Source: CAWAHD01 sp963781785
GTDB lineage: Bacteria > Planctomycetota > Planctomycetia > Isosphaerales > Isosphaeraceae
Assembly (NCBI GenBank): GCA_963781785.1
Contig: CAWAHD010000003.1
Span: 826,840-890,839 of the forward strand
Reading direction: 5' to 3'
DNA length: 64,000 bases
Made by a program: the position numbers and the translations under genes. Numbering within the stretch: position 1 is the stretch's first letter; every line of letters begins with the position of its first letter. The notes under the pieces were generated by a model that saw nothing but the letters and a program-made list of their open reading frames with translations, searched no databases and was not told the DNA's origin. Shown here one piece after another: positions 8,020 through 18,182 of the stretch.

Positions 8020-11000
8020 ATGATGAGCGACATCCCACCGTGGTGGGCTCCCAGGACCGGGAGGGAGCCAGATTCAGGAAGGCGGCGACGTCGACAGCGA
8101 GCGGGCCGGTGGAGGCACCGGATGCCAGCACTCGAGCTCCTGGAATCGCGCCGCTTGCTCTCCGTCAACATCGCCACGTTCCCGCTGCGCGGCGAGGGAA
8201 CCTACCCCGAGGGGATAGCGACGGGGGCTGGGGCGGACCAGAACATCTGGTTCACCTTGAGCGCCAATGGCGGCAATATCGGGATGATCAACCCCAACGA
8301 CACCAGCGCGGGGGTCACGCAGTACCCAATCCCGACTGACGGCTCCGGACCAGGTCCGATCGCGCCCGGGCCGGACGGCAACTACTGGTTCTTCGAGGAG
8401 ACAGCCGATCAGTTCGGGGTCATCAATCCGACCACCGGTCACATTACGGAGATCCCCCTGCTGACGACGGCGGACCCGCAGGTCGACGGGATCACCACCG
8501 GGCCGAACGGAACGGTCTGGTTCACGGAGTACAACGCAGACAAGGTCGGAATGATCGACACGGCCAACGATCAAATCACCGAATTCCCGGTGATAACCCC
8601 CGGAGCGGAACCCTACGGGATCGTGGAAGGTCCCGACGGCAACATATGGTTCACCGAGTCCGGGGTGAACAAGGTTGGAATGATCAACCCAACGACGCAC
8701 GTCATGCAGGAGTACCCCATCGACTCCTCGGGCACCGACCAGGCCGAGGGCATCGCCGTTGGTCCGGATTTGAACCTTTGGTTCACGTTGACGGGCACCG
8801 ACAAGATCGGCGTGATGAATCCGACGAAGGGCGCGATGGTCGCCGAGTATTCCGTCCCGACCGCCAATGCGAAGCCCGATGCGATCGCGATTGGACCCGC
8901 GAAGGGAGCCATGTGGTTCACCGAGTCGGGAGCCGATCAGATCGCTGTGATCAGCACGACAGGCGTGGTGAGCGAAGCCGCAGCATATGGAACCAACTCC
9001 ACGCCCATCGGTATCACTTCGGGGGCGGATGGCGGCGTCTGGTACGTCGAGTCCAATCACGTCGGGATCGAAGAATACAAATCCGGCGCATCCACGTCTT
9101 ATCCTTACACGGTCACGAAGACCGATGCCCCGTTCGGGATCGCGCCCGACTCCCAGGGGAATCTCTGGTTCGCCCAGCAAAGTGATGACCAGGTCGGGGT
9201 GTTCGACCCCGCGACCGATGTCAGCACAGAGGAGGTTGTGCCGACCTATGAAGCCGGCCCGCTCGAGGTCGCGCAAGGCCCCGGCTCGAGCGTCTGGTTC
9301 ACCGAGTTCGGCGACGGCGCCGCCGGAGACAAGATCGGGATGATTGACTCGGCCACCGGTAAGATCACCGAGACGAGCGTCTTGACGCCCGATGCCCAGC
9401 CTTACGACATCGTGTACGATCCGGTGGACGGTAATCTCTGGTTCACCGAGTGGGCCCCGATCGCCAACAAGGTCGGCAGGATTAATCCTACCACCAAATC
9501 GGTGTCGGAGTTTTCACTTCCGACCCCGAATGCCTATCCTGAGGCCATCACGGTCGACGCCGCCGGGAACGTCTGGTTCCTCGAGCCGAGCGTCAAGAAG
9601 ATCGCCGAGCTCTCCCCGAACGACCCCAGCGTCATCAACGAGTACAACGTCCCCGGCGATGGCGGCGGCATCGTCGCCGGTCCTGACGGCAACATTTGGT
9701 TTACCGAGAATGTGAGCTCCGTGTGGAAGGTTGCCAAGTTCAGTCCCGCGACTGACACGGTGCTCGCTCAATACCCTGTGGTGGGCGGCGTTAACTTGAC
9801 CGCGATCACGGTCGGTCCCGATCAGAACCTCTGGTTTACCGACGGCAGCGGCCGAATCGACACGATCACCACCGCCGGCGTGCTTAATTATTATCCGGTT
9901 CCCAACGCCATTCCGTCGGTGATCACACGAACGGCGGACGGCAATCTCTGGTTCACCGCCGCCGGAACCGCCGGACATCCCAACGTCATCGGTGTAGTGA
10001 CGCTGACGCCCGCCACAATCCCGACCCAGCTCGCGGTAATGACGCAACCCCCCGCCGCCGTCACCGCCGCCAACGGGTTTGGCCTGGTGATCTCGGTGGA
10101 GAACGCCGCGGGTGATCTCGACCCGGACTATACCGGGAGCGTGACGATCACGCTGGCGAGCAACCCCGGCGGCGACACGCTCGGGGGCACCCTGACGGCG
10201 CCGGTTAGCCGCGGCGTGGCCGTCTTCCGCGGGCTAACTCTCCGAAATGCCGCTGTGGGTTACACCATCCAGGCAACGGCGACAGGATTGACATCGGCGA
10301 CGACGGACGCCTTCAACGTCACGCTCGGCGCCACGTCGCTACAGGTGACGACGCAGCCGCCGGCCAGCGTCGGTGCGGAAACGAGCTTCGGCCTCACCGT
10401 CTCCGCGGTCGATGGCCAGGGCAATGTGGATACCACCTACAACGGGCCGATGACCCTGACGCTCGGTAGCCACCCGGCCGGCAGTGCGCTCGGAGGAAGC
10501 GTTGCGGTGGGGGCGGCCAATGGGGTCGCGACTTTTGCCGGGCTGACTTTGAGTGTCCCGGGTGACTATACGATCGTCGCTTCAAGCGGCGACCTGACCC
10601 CTGCGGCGACCGTAAGCTTTATCGTGACTGGCGCCGGCGTTGCGGCGATTGGGGTGTCGTCTTCGCTGCCGAACTCGACGTATGGTCAATCAGCCAGTTT
10701 TACCGTCACAGTGAGCGGCGGCGGTCCGGCGCCGACAGGGACCGTGCAGTTCGTGGTTGACGGGAGTGATCTGGGTGGCGCGATCACATTGTCGGGCGGA
10801 AGCGCGACTAGCCCGAGCACGGCGCTCCTTTCCGCGGGTAGCCACATGGTGGTGGCCGAGTATTCGGGCGATACCAACTACATGGCAAATACGGGCAACT
10901 ACACGCAGGTCGTTAACCCAGCCCCAGTCAGCATCGTACCGAATAACCTGAGCCGCACACTGGGGCAGCCGAACCCGACCTTGACGTATACGCTCAGCGG

Positions 11001-14000
11001 TCTTGTCAACGGTGAGAATGCCACGTCAGCCGGCATCACCGGCGCGCCCGACCTGGCGACGCCGGCGCTCGCGGACAGCCCTGCGGGGCAGTATCCGATC
11101 ACGGTGACCGACGCCGGAACCTTAGCGGCGGCCAATTACGACTTCCCCGCGGCCGACTTCGAGACCGGCACGCTGACCGTGACGCAAGGCACCGTGGCAG
11201 TAGGAGTGTCATCGTCGCTGCAGAGTTCGACGTATGGTCAATCAGTGAGCTTCACGGTCACCGTCACGGGCGGCGGTCCGGCGCCCTCAGGGACCGTGCG
11301 GTTCGTGGTTGACGGGAGTGACTTGGGTGGCGCGATCACATTGTCGGGCGGAAGCGCGACTAGCCCGAGCACGACGCTTCTTTCCGCGGGTAGCCACATG
11401 GTGGTGGCCGAGTATCCGGGCGATCCCAACTACGCGGCCGACACGGGCAGTTACACTCAGTTTGTTAGCCCGGCCGCACTCAGCATCGTGCCAGATAACC
11501 TCAGCCGGGCGGTGGGCCGGCCCAATCCGGTCCTGGCCTACACGCTGAGCGGTTTTGTCAATGGCGAGAATGCCGCGTCAGCCGGCATCACCGGCGCGCC
11601 CGACTTGGCGACGCCCCCGTTGGCGGGCGCCCCTGCGGGGCCGTATCCGATCACGGTGACCGACGCCGGAACTTTAGCGGCGGCCAATTACGACTTCCCC
11701 GCGGCCGACTTCGAGACGGGCACACTGACCGTGACGCAAGGCGCCGTGACGGTGGCAGTGTCATCGTCGCTGCGGAGTTCGACGTATGGTCAATCAGTGA
11801 GCTTCACGGTGACCGTCACGGGCGGCGGTCCGGCGCCGACAGGGACCGTGCAGTTCGTGGTTGACGGGAGTGATTTGGGTGGCGCGATCACATTGTCGGG
11901 CGGAAGCGCGACTAGCCCGAGCGCGACGCTTCTTTCCGCGGGTAGCCACATGGTGGTGGCCGAGTATTCGGGCGATACCAACTACATGGCAAATACGGGC
12001 AACGACACGCAGGTCGTTAACCCGGACCCAGTCAGCATCGTACCGAATAACCTGAGCCGCACACTGGGGCAAACGAACCCGACCTTGACGTATACGCTCA
12101 GCGGTTTTGTCAATGGTGAGAATGCCGCGTCAGCGGGCATCACCGGCGCGCCCGACCTCGCGACGCCAGCGTCGACGGACAGCCCTGCGGGGCGGTATCC
12201 GATCACGGTGACCGACGCCGGAACTTTAGCGGCGGCCAATTACGACTTCCCCGCGGCCGACTATGAGACCGGCACACTGACCGTGACGCAAGGCACCGTG
12301 ACGGTGGGAGTGTCATCGTCGCTGCGGAGTTCGACGTATGGTCAATCAGTGAGCTTCACGGTAACCGTCACGGGCGGCGGTCCTGCGCCCTCAGGGACCG
12401 TGCAGTTCGTGGTTGACGGGAGTGATTTGGGTGGCGCGATCACATTGGCGGGCGGAAGTTCGACCAGCCCGAGCACGACGCTTCTTTCCGCGGGTAGCCA
12501 CATGGTGGCAGCCGTTTATTCGGGCGATCCCAACTACATGGGAAATACGGGCAACTACACGCAGGTCGTTAACCCGGCCTCGGTTAGCATCCTACCTAAT
12601 AACCTGAGCCGCACACCGGGGCAGCCGAACCCGACGTTGACGTATACGCTCAGCGGTCTTGTCAATGGTGAGAATGCCGCGTCAGCCGGCATCACCGGCG
12701 CGCCCGACCTGGCGACGCCGGCGTCGACGGACAGCCCTGCGGGGCAGTACCCGATCACGGTGACCGACGCCGGAACATTAGCAGCGGCCAATTACGACTT
12801 CCCCGCGGCCGACTTTGAGACCGGCACACTGACCGTGAAGCAAGGCGCCGTGACGGTGGGAGTGTCACCGTCGCTGCGGAGTTCGACATATGGTCAATCA
12901 GTGAGCTTCACGGTCACCGTTACGGGCAGCGGTCCGGCGCCCTCAGGGACCGTGCAGTTCGTGGTTGACGGGAGTGATTTGGGTGGCGCGATCACATTGT
13001 CGGGCGGAAGCGCGACTAGCCCGAGCACGACGCTCCTTTCCGCGGGTAGCCGCATGGTGGTGGCCGAGTATTCGGGCGACCCCAACTACGCGGCCGACAC
13101 GGGCAGTTACACTCAGTTTGTTAGCCCGGCCGCACTCAGCATCGTGCCAAATAACATCAGCCGGGCGGTGGACTGGCCCAATCCCGTCCTGGCCTACACG
13201 CTCAGCGGTTTTGTCAATGGTGAGAATGCCAAGTCAGCCGGCATCACCGGCGCGCCCGACCTGGCGACGCCGGCGACGTCGGGCAGCGCAGCGGGCCAAT
13301 ACCCCATCTCGGTGACCGACGCCGGGACTTTGGCGGCGGCCAATTACGACTTCCCCGCAGCCGACTTTGCGAGAGGTACGCTGACGGTCGCTCCGGTCAC
13401 GCCGGTGATCTCCGTCACCCGAGCCGCCTCGTCAATGAATCCCTCGTTCTTTGGCCAGAGTGTCACGTTCGACGCCACAGTCGGGCTTGGCGCCGGCGGC
13501 TCCATTACGCCGGCGGGAACCATCACGTTCTACGACGGTAACCCGAGCGCCGGTGGCTCGAAGATCGGATCGCAAGCCGTCTCGGGAGGCAGTGCGAGCA
13601 TCACGACCAGCGCGCTGACGGTCTCCGCCGCCGGGCATGCGATCTACGCGGTGTATACACCGGCGCCCGCGGAGTCTGCTGACATTAACGGCGTCACCTC
13701 GACGCCCCTTCTTCAGACCGTCAGTGGCGATCAAACGGCTATCAGCGTGAGCTCTTCGGCCAACCGCGTCAAGAAGGGCAAGGCAGTGACCCTCACGGCG
13801 GTGGTGTCCAACGCGAGCACGCCGTCGGGCGGCGTTCCCGCGGGTACGGTCGTATTTGAAGTCGATGGCCGCGCGCACGGGCGGCCCATGAAGCTTTCGG
13901 CACGCGGGAAAGCCGTGTACGCCAAAGTCAAACTGCCCTTCGGCACACACGTGGTCACGGTGCTCTACACGCCAGGCGATATCGATTTCGCCTCCAGCCA

Positions 14001-14037
14001 GGGCACTCTGGTCGGGGGCCTGAAGGTTAAACGCTAA
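8020..14037 (+). CDS. Giant surface protein: Vgb-like propeller plus tandem Ig/MBG repeats
   Basis: The start at 8020 follows a CAGGAG site 7 nt upstream and gives 2005 residues. An Arg-rich N-terminus runs into ELLESRRLLSVN, the LExRxLL motif of this locus. Residues about 50-670 are repeats of the streptogramin-lyase (Vgb) beta-propeller type (GPDGNIWFTE, then IGMI). Two Ig-like modules follow (ATSLQVTTQPPASV...). Then come five nearly identical 184-residue units, each an Ig-like part (STYGQSVSFTVTVTGGGPAP) plus an MBG-type part (NNLSRTLGQPNPTLTYTLSG). A C-terminal Ig-like domain ends the protein. The propeller is probably a scaffold, since true Vgb enzymes are much smaller. It is predicted to be extracellular. 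Its stop codon overlaps the next start. Confidence 0.85.
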   Translation: MMSDIPPWWAPRTGREPDSGRRRRRQRAGRWRHRMPALELLESRRLLSVNIATFPLRGEGTYPEGIATGAGADQNIWFTLSANGGNIGMINPNDTSAGVTQYPIPTDGSGPGPIAPGPDGNYWFFEETADQFGVINPTTGHITEIPLLTTADPQVDGITTGPNGTVWFTEYNADKVGMIDTANDQITEFPVITPGAEPYGIVEGPDGNIWFTESGVNKVGMINPTTHVMQEYPIDSSGTDQAEGIAVGPDLNLWFTLTGTDKIGVMNPTKGAMVAEYSVPTANAKPDAIAIGPAKGAMWFTESGADQIAVISTTGVVSEAAAYGTNSTPIGITSGADGGVWYVESNHVGIEEYKSGASTSYPYTVTKTDAPFGIAPDSQGNLWFAQQSDDQVGVFDPATDVSTEEVVPTYEAGPLEVAQGPGSSVWFTEFGDGAAGDKIGMIDSATGKITETSVLTPDAQPYDIVYDPVDGNLWFTEWAPIANKVGRINPTTKSVSEFSLPTPNAYPEAITVDAAGNVWFLEPSVKKIAELSPNDPSVINEYNVPGDGGGIVAGPDGNIWFTENVSSVWKVAKFSPATDTVLAQYPVVGGVNLTAITVGPDQNLWFTDGSGRIDTITTAGVLNYYPVPNAIPSVITRTADGNLWFTAAGTAGHPNVIGVVTLTPATIPTQLAVMTQPPAAVTAANGFGLVISVENAAGDLDPDYTGSVTITLASNPGGDTLGGTLTAPVSRGVAVFRGLTLRNAAVGYTIQATATGLTSATTDAFNVTLGATSLQVTTQPPASVGAETSFGLTVSAVDGQGNVDTTYNGPMTLTLGSHPAGSALGGSVAVGAANGVATFAGLTLSVPGDYTIVASSGDLTPAATVSFIVTGAGVAAIGVSSSLPNSTYGQSASFTVTVSGGGPAPTGTVQFVVDGSDLGGAITLSGGSATSPSTALLSAGSHMVVAEYSGDTNYMANTGNYTQVVNPAPVSIVPNNLSRTLGQPNPTLTYTLSGLVNGENATSAGITGAPDLATPALADSPAGQYPITVTDAGTLAAANYDFPAADFETGTLTVTQGTVAVGVSSSLQSSTYGQSVSFTVTVTGGGPAPSGTVRFVVDGSDLGGAITLSGGSATSPSTTLLSAGSHMVVAEYPGDPNYAADTGSYTQFVSPAALSIVPDNLSRAVGRPNPVLAYTLSGFVNGENAASAGITGAPDLATPPLAGAPAGPYPITVTDAGTLAAANYDFPAADFETGTLTVTQGAVTVAVSSSLRSSTYGQSVSFTVTVTGGGPAPTGTVQFVVDGSDLGGAITLSGGSATSPSATLLSAGSHMVVAEYSGDTNYMANTGNDTQVVNPDPVSIVPNNLSRTLGQTNPTLTYTLSGFVNGENAASAGITGAPDLATPASTDSPAGRYPITVTDAGTLAAANYDFPAADYETGTLTVTQGTVTVGVSSSLRSSTYGQSVSFTVTVTGGGPAPSGTVQFVVDGSDLGGAITLAGGSSTSPSTTLLSAGSHMVAAVYSGDPNYMGNTGNYTQVVNPASVSILPNNLSRTPGQPNPTLTYTLSGLVNGENAASAGITGAPDLATPASTDSPAGQYPITVTDAGTLAAANYDFPAADFETGTLTVKQGAVTVGVSPSLRSSTYGQSVSFTVTVTGSGPAPSGTVQFVVDGSDLGGAITLSGGSATSPSTTLLSAGSRMVVAEYSGDPNYAADTGSYTQFVSPAALSIVPNNISRAVDWPNPVLAYTLSGFVNGENAKSAGITGAPDLATPATSGSAAGQYPISVTDAGTLAAANYDFPAADFARGTLTVAPVTPVISVTRAASSMNPSFFGQSVTFDATVGLGAGGSITPAGTITFYDGNPSAGGSKIGSQAVSGGSASITTSALTVSAAGHAIYAVYTPAPAESADINGVTSTPLLQTVSGDQTAISVSSSANRVKKGKAVTLTAVVSNASTPSGGVPAGTVVFEVDGRAHGRPMKLSARGKAVYAKVKLPFGTHVVTVLYTPGDIDFASSQGTLVGGLKVKR
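10640..13399 (+). repeat. Five tandem 552-bp repeats inside the giant gene
   Basis: The marker TATGGTCAATCA occurs at 10681, 11233, 11785, 12337 and 12889, exactly 552 bp apart. Each unit encodes one Ig-like plus one MBG-type domain (184 residues). Units are almost identical in DNA, with clustered differences such as GDTNYMANTGN versus GDPNYAADTGS. This suggests recent unequal crossing-over and gene conversion. Copy number may vary among strains and may be collapsed in short-read assemblies. Confidence 0.9.
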
Positions 14038-17000
14038 TGCGTCAGAACGGGGAACTGAGCCAGTCGCATGCGTCGGCGCAGTCGTCACATCTGAACTGGA
14101 TGCACTGGAGTATCGACGTGAGAAACGCAGGAAGAGCAGCCCGGCGGAACTGGAATCCGCGCATCGAGTTCATGGAAGCCAGGGCCCTTCTGGCGAGCAT
14201 CACGGAGTACCCGATTCCGGGCGGCACCACATCCCTGGGCAACGGCCTCTTCGGGATTACGGGCGGCCCGGACGGCAACGTCTACTTCACCGACACAGAG
14301 GACAACGCGATCGGCCAGATCGATCCATCGGGAAACATCCATGAGTTTCCCAACGCCCCCGGCGGCGGCGGGGGATTCTTCAAGAATGGGCTCGATGGCA
14401 TCGCGCTCGGCTCCGACGACGAGCTGGTGTTCACCGAGTCGACTCAGGGCGCGCTCGGCAAAATCACGACGACCGGATCGTACAGTCAGTATCCCATCGG
14501 GTCATCGGGTTCGCTGACGGGCCAGGGACCCGACCAGATCACGACCGCCAGCGACGGGACGCTGTGGTGGACCGAGGATGGGTCCAACGCGATCGGCGAG
14601 CTGACGCGAGCAGGAGTATTCAACCAGTACGCCGTCCCCAACGCTTACAGTGGAGGCATCATCGGCCCGAGCATGAAGGGCATCACCGTCGGATCCGACG
14701 GCAACATCTGGTTCACCAACTGGGGCCCATTCGGCGACTTCATCGGCAAGATGACTCCGGCCGGCAGCGTCACCGAGTTCCCCCTCTCGGGCGGCACCGA
14801 CCCTTACGGAATCACAAGCGGCCCGGATGGCAATCTCTGGTTCGTGGCGTATGGCACGAACACGATCGATGTGATGTCGACAGCAGGCACGATGCTCGAC
14901 GAGGATCCGATTGGCAACGGCCTCGGGTCGCTTGCGGATATCACGGTCGGCTCGGATAACAACCTGTACTTCACGGCGCAGACCGGCTACATCGGCGAGA
15001 TCACCACCAGCGGCGTTGTCACGAGCACTCCCGTGTCGACCACGGTCCAGACCGTGCCAGGTGCAAGCGGTCCTCAGCCGCTGGCCATCACGAGCGGGCC
15101 GGACGGTAATATCTGGTTCACGGACCCGTGGACCGACAGCATTGGCGTGCTCAGGATTGCCCCGAGCCGCCTGCCCACCATGACGGCGCTGAGCACCTCG
15201 ACCGCAACCGCGGCCCCGGGACAGTCAGTCACGCTCACCGCAACCGTCAGCGACCTCTCTCCGGGCGGGGCGTCTCCGAATGGCGGGACGGTCACCTTCA
15301 GCGACCAGAACGGGGTACTCGACCGCGAAACGCTGGTCGACGGCGTGGCGACGTACACGACCTCGACACTGGCAGTGGGCACGGATACCGTTACGGCGTT
15401 TTATGCCGGCAGCGCGAGCTTTGCCCCGAGCGCCACCGGGAGAATCGTGACGGCGGTCGGCAGCGGCGCCGCCACGTACGCAGGCGACCTCAACGAGCCC
15501 TGCGGCCTGGCGGGCGACTCCGAGGGCGACCTGTTCATCGCCGACGCCGCCGACAACGTGGTTCAGGAAGTCGTCAAGGCCACCGGCGACGTGATCGCGG
15601 TCGCCGGCAACGGCATGGCCGGCTACAAGGGCGACGGCTTGCTCGCCACCAATGCCGAGCTGGATTTCCCAGAGGGGGTCGCCGTCGACTCGGCGGGCGA
15701 CGTGTTCATTGCCGACACCGTGAACAACATGGTCCGCGAAGTCGTCGAGGCGACCGGCGACATCTTCACTGTCGCCGGCAACGGCATGGCCGGCTACCAG
15801 GGCGACGGCCAGCTTGCGACCGACGCCGAGCTGGACAATCCCTACGCCGTCGCCGTCGACCGGGCCGGCGACCTGTTCATTGCCGATTGGGGCAACAGCG
15901 TGATCCGCGAGGTGGTCAAGGAGACCGGCGACATCATCACTTTCGCCGGCACCGGCGTCGCCGGTGACAGCGGGAACGGCGGGCTTGCGACCGATGCCAT
16001 GCTAGACCACCCCGAAGGCATCGCGCTTGATTCCGCGGGCGACCTCTTGATCGCCGACTGGAAGAACAACATGGTCCGGGAGGTCGTCAAGGCGACGGGC
16101 AACATCATCGCCGTCGCCGGCAACGGCACCGCCGGTGAACAGGGTGACGGCGGACTCGCTACGGCTGCCAAACTGGACCAGCCGGTGGGCCTCGCCTTCG
16201 ATTCGGTTGGCGACCTGTTGATCGCCGAATACGGAGGCGACGTGGTCCGCGAGGTCGAGAACGCGACCGGCGACATCGTGACCGTCGCCGGCGACGGCAA
16301 GACGGGCTATACCGGCGATGGCGGGCTCGCGACGGCCGCGGAACTGGACTTTCCGTTCGGCCTTGCCGTCGATTCCGCCGGCGACGTGTTCATGAGCGAC
16401 GTGACCAACAGCGTGGTCCGCGAGTTCACGCAGGCTGTGACCGTGAGCGTGTCCGCGCCGAACATGTTGGTAATCCACACCCGGCCGTCGGCAAAAGCCA
16501 CGGCCGGCAAGCCGTTCGCGATTCAACCGGTTGTTTACGTCGAGGATTCGAGCGGCAACCTCGACACGAGCGACAACAGTTCGGTGATCACGGTCTCTCT
16601 GGCCAGTGGGATGGGCCCGCTCCAGGGGAAGTCGCTGTCGGTGACCGCTGTGGGCGGGATTGCGAGCTTCAGTGGTCTCTTCGATAACACCGCCGAGACG
16701 ATCACGCTCCAGTTCTCTGCCGCCGGAATGATCTCGTCGCAGAAAGCGTCCATCGATGTCCTGCCGGCAACCCCCTTCCGCCTGAAGATCGAGACTCAGC
16801 CGTCCCCCACGGCAACAGCAGGTGTGCCATTTGCGACGCAGCCGGTCATCGAAGAGCTGGATCTGTACGGTAATGTCGAGACGACCGACAGCAGCACGCC
16901 GATCACGGCGTCAGTGGACTTCGGCAACGGACCGCTCGACGGCTCCGCCACGGTCACGTTGTCAGCCGGCGTCGCCACCTTCACCAGCGTCTCCGGTACG

Positions 17001-18089
17001 TCGATCGGCACCATCGCTCTGCTTTTCTCGGGCGGCGGGTTCAAGGTCGGGCCGTCCGACCAGATCGTGATCAGTCCCGGCCCGGCGACTCAACTGGCAA
17101 TCAAGCAGCAACCGGGTGCGACGGTGACGGCCGGCAATGCATTCAGCGGTCCCATCGCGATCGACGTGGAGGACAAATACGGTAACCTCGTGAGCAGCGA
17201 TAACTCGACGGTCGTGACGGCAAGCCTCAATAGCGGCAACGGCTCACTCAAGGGAGCCAGCCCTGTCACCGTGCAGGGCGGCGTGGCCACCCTCACCAAC
17301 CTCGAGGTCGACACTGCCGGGCCCCTCACGCTCGAGTTCGCGAGCGGCACGCTGATCCCGGCGATTTCTCGCTTGATCACGGTGTCGCCCGCGAAAGCGA
17401 CCAGGCTCGCGCTGACGACCCTGCCGCCCAGCCCGGTGATCGCCGGCCAACCGTTCATCGTGGTCGTCGCGGCCGAGGACCCGTTCGATAACGTGGCAAC
17501 CAGCTTCGACGGTAATGTGACGCTCTCCGTGGCTGGGGACCCGAGCTTCACCACGATGGTGGCCGCGAAGAACGGCGTTGCGAGCTTCGTGGGACTCTCG
17601 TTGGGCGCCGGGTCCCAGGGCGTTTCGATCGAGGCGACCGCAGGCGGTCTGTCGCCGGTCGCCAGTTCTCCCATCACGGTGAATCCCCGGCCGACGATCA
17701 CCGGCGAGCAGGTGGTGACGTACCGGAAGACCAACACGAAGGGCAGACCCGTCGGCAAGTCGGTCTTCGGCGGTTTCCAGCTTACATACAGCACGCCGAT
17801 GAATTCAGCGGCCGGTTCGAAGGCCGATTATCAGGTCCTGGCGCCTATCACGACGCGGATCAACAAGAAGAAAAGCTACAAGCCGGTCGACTTCACGACC
17901 TCCTACAACGCGGTGACCAACACGGTCACGTTGAACCTCAAGAGCAAGACAACGTTCGCCAAGGGGGGCGAGATCACCGTCGTCTATTCTCCGCCGAATG
18001 GGGTTTCCAGTGCAGCGGGCGTCGGGCTCGATCCCAACTACGCCAAGTTCACCATCCAGCCCGGGGCGAAGGGCATCACACTCGCTTGA
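14037..18089 (+). CDS. Large surface protein: Vgb-like propeller, NHL repeats and Ig-like domains
   Basis: This 1350-residue protein has an ATG that overlaps the upstream TAA by one base, implying translational coupling with the giant gene. The N-terminus carries FMEARALLAS, a variant of the LExRxLL motif. Residues about 50-380 are Vgb-like propeller repeats (GSDGNIWFTNW). One Ig-like domain follows (GQSVTLTATVSDL). Residues about 475-800 are six NHL-type repeats (AVDSAGDVFIAD, VAGNGMAGYKGDG), as in teneurin-like propellers. Four more Ig/filamin-like modules follow, plus a C-terminal segment. No catalytic site is evident, so a scaffold or adhesion role is inferred. An internal start at residue 22 is possible. 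Confidence 0.82.
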   Translation: MRQNGELSQSHASAQSSHLNWMHWSIDVRNAGRAARRNWNPRIEFMEARALLASITEYPIPGGTTSLGNGLFGITGGPDGNVYFTDTEDNAIGQIDPSGNIHEFPNAPGGGGGFFKNGLDGIALGSDDELVFTESTQGALGKITTTGSYSQYPIGSSGSLTGQGPDQITTASDGTLWWTEDGSNAIGELTRAGVFNQYAVPNAYSGGIIGPSMKGITVGSDGNIWFTNWGPFGDFIGKMTPAGSVTEFPLSGGTDPYGITSGPDGNLWFVAYGTNTIDVMSTAGTMLDEDPIGNGLGSLADITVGSDNNLYFTAQTGYIGEITTSGVVTSTPVSTTVQTVPGASGPQPLAITSGPDGNIWFTDPWTDSIGVLRIAPSRLPTMTALSTSTATAAPGQSVTLTATVSDLSPGGASPNGGTVTFSDQNGVLDRETLVDGVATYTTSTLAVGTDTVTAFYAGSASFAPSATGRIVTAVGSGAATYAGDLNEPCGLAGDSEGDLFIADAADNVVQEVVKATGDVIAVAGNGMAGYKGDGLLATNAELDFPEGVAVDSAGDVFIADTVNNMVREVVEATGDIFTVAGNGMAGYQGDGQLATDAELDNPYAVAVDRAGDLFIADWGNSVIREVVKETGDIITFAGTGVAGDSGNGGLATDAMLDHPEGIALDSAGDLLIADWKNNMVREVVKATGNIIAVAGNGTAGEQGDGGLATAAKLDQPVGLAFDSVGDLLIAEYGGDVVREVENATGDIVTVAGDGKTGYTGDGGLATAAELDFPFGLAVDSAGDVFMSDVTNSVVREFTQAVTVSVSAPNMLVIHTRPSAKATAGKPFAIQPVVYVEDSSGNLDTSDNSSVITVSLASGMGPLQGKSLSVTAVGGIASFSGLFDNTAETITLQFSAAGMISSQKASIDVLPATPFRLKIETQPSPTATAGVPFATQPVIEELDLYGNVETTDSSTPITASVDFGNGPLDGSATVTLSAGVATFTSVSGTSIGTIALLFSGGGFKVGPSDQIVISPGPATQLAIKQQPGATVTAGNAFSGPIAIDVEDKYGNLVSSDNSTVVTASLNSGNGSLKGASPVTVQGGVATLTNLEVDTAGPLTLEFASGTLIPAISRLITVSPAKATRLALTTLPPSPVIAGQPFIVVVAAEDPFDNVATSFDGNVTLSVAGDPSFTTMVAAKNGVASFVGLSLGAGSQGVSIEATAGGLSPVASSPITVNPRPTITGEQVVTYRKTNTKGRPVGKSVFGGFQLTYSTPMNSAAGSKADYQVLAPITTRINKKKSYKPVDFTTSYNAVTNTVTLNLKSKTTFAKGGEITVVYSPPNGVSSAAGVGLDPNYAKFTIQPGAKGITLA

Positions 18090-18182
18090 GGAGACCACGA
18101 CGCCGCGCGTTGTGTCTAAAGAGTTTCATATCATTTTCATATAGTTGTATGACGCCTTCTCTGCTCTCGAGGGGCAGATCCG

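Noticed and set aside
8074..9276. 400-codon minus-strand ORF
   Set aside because: It is a mirror of the propeller repeats of the giant surface gene; its repetitive composition follows from the sense strand.
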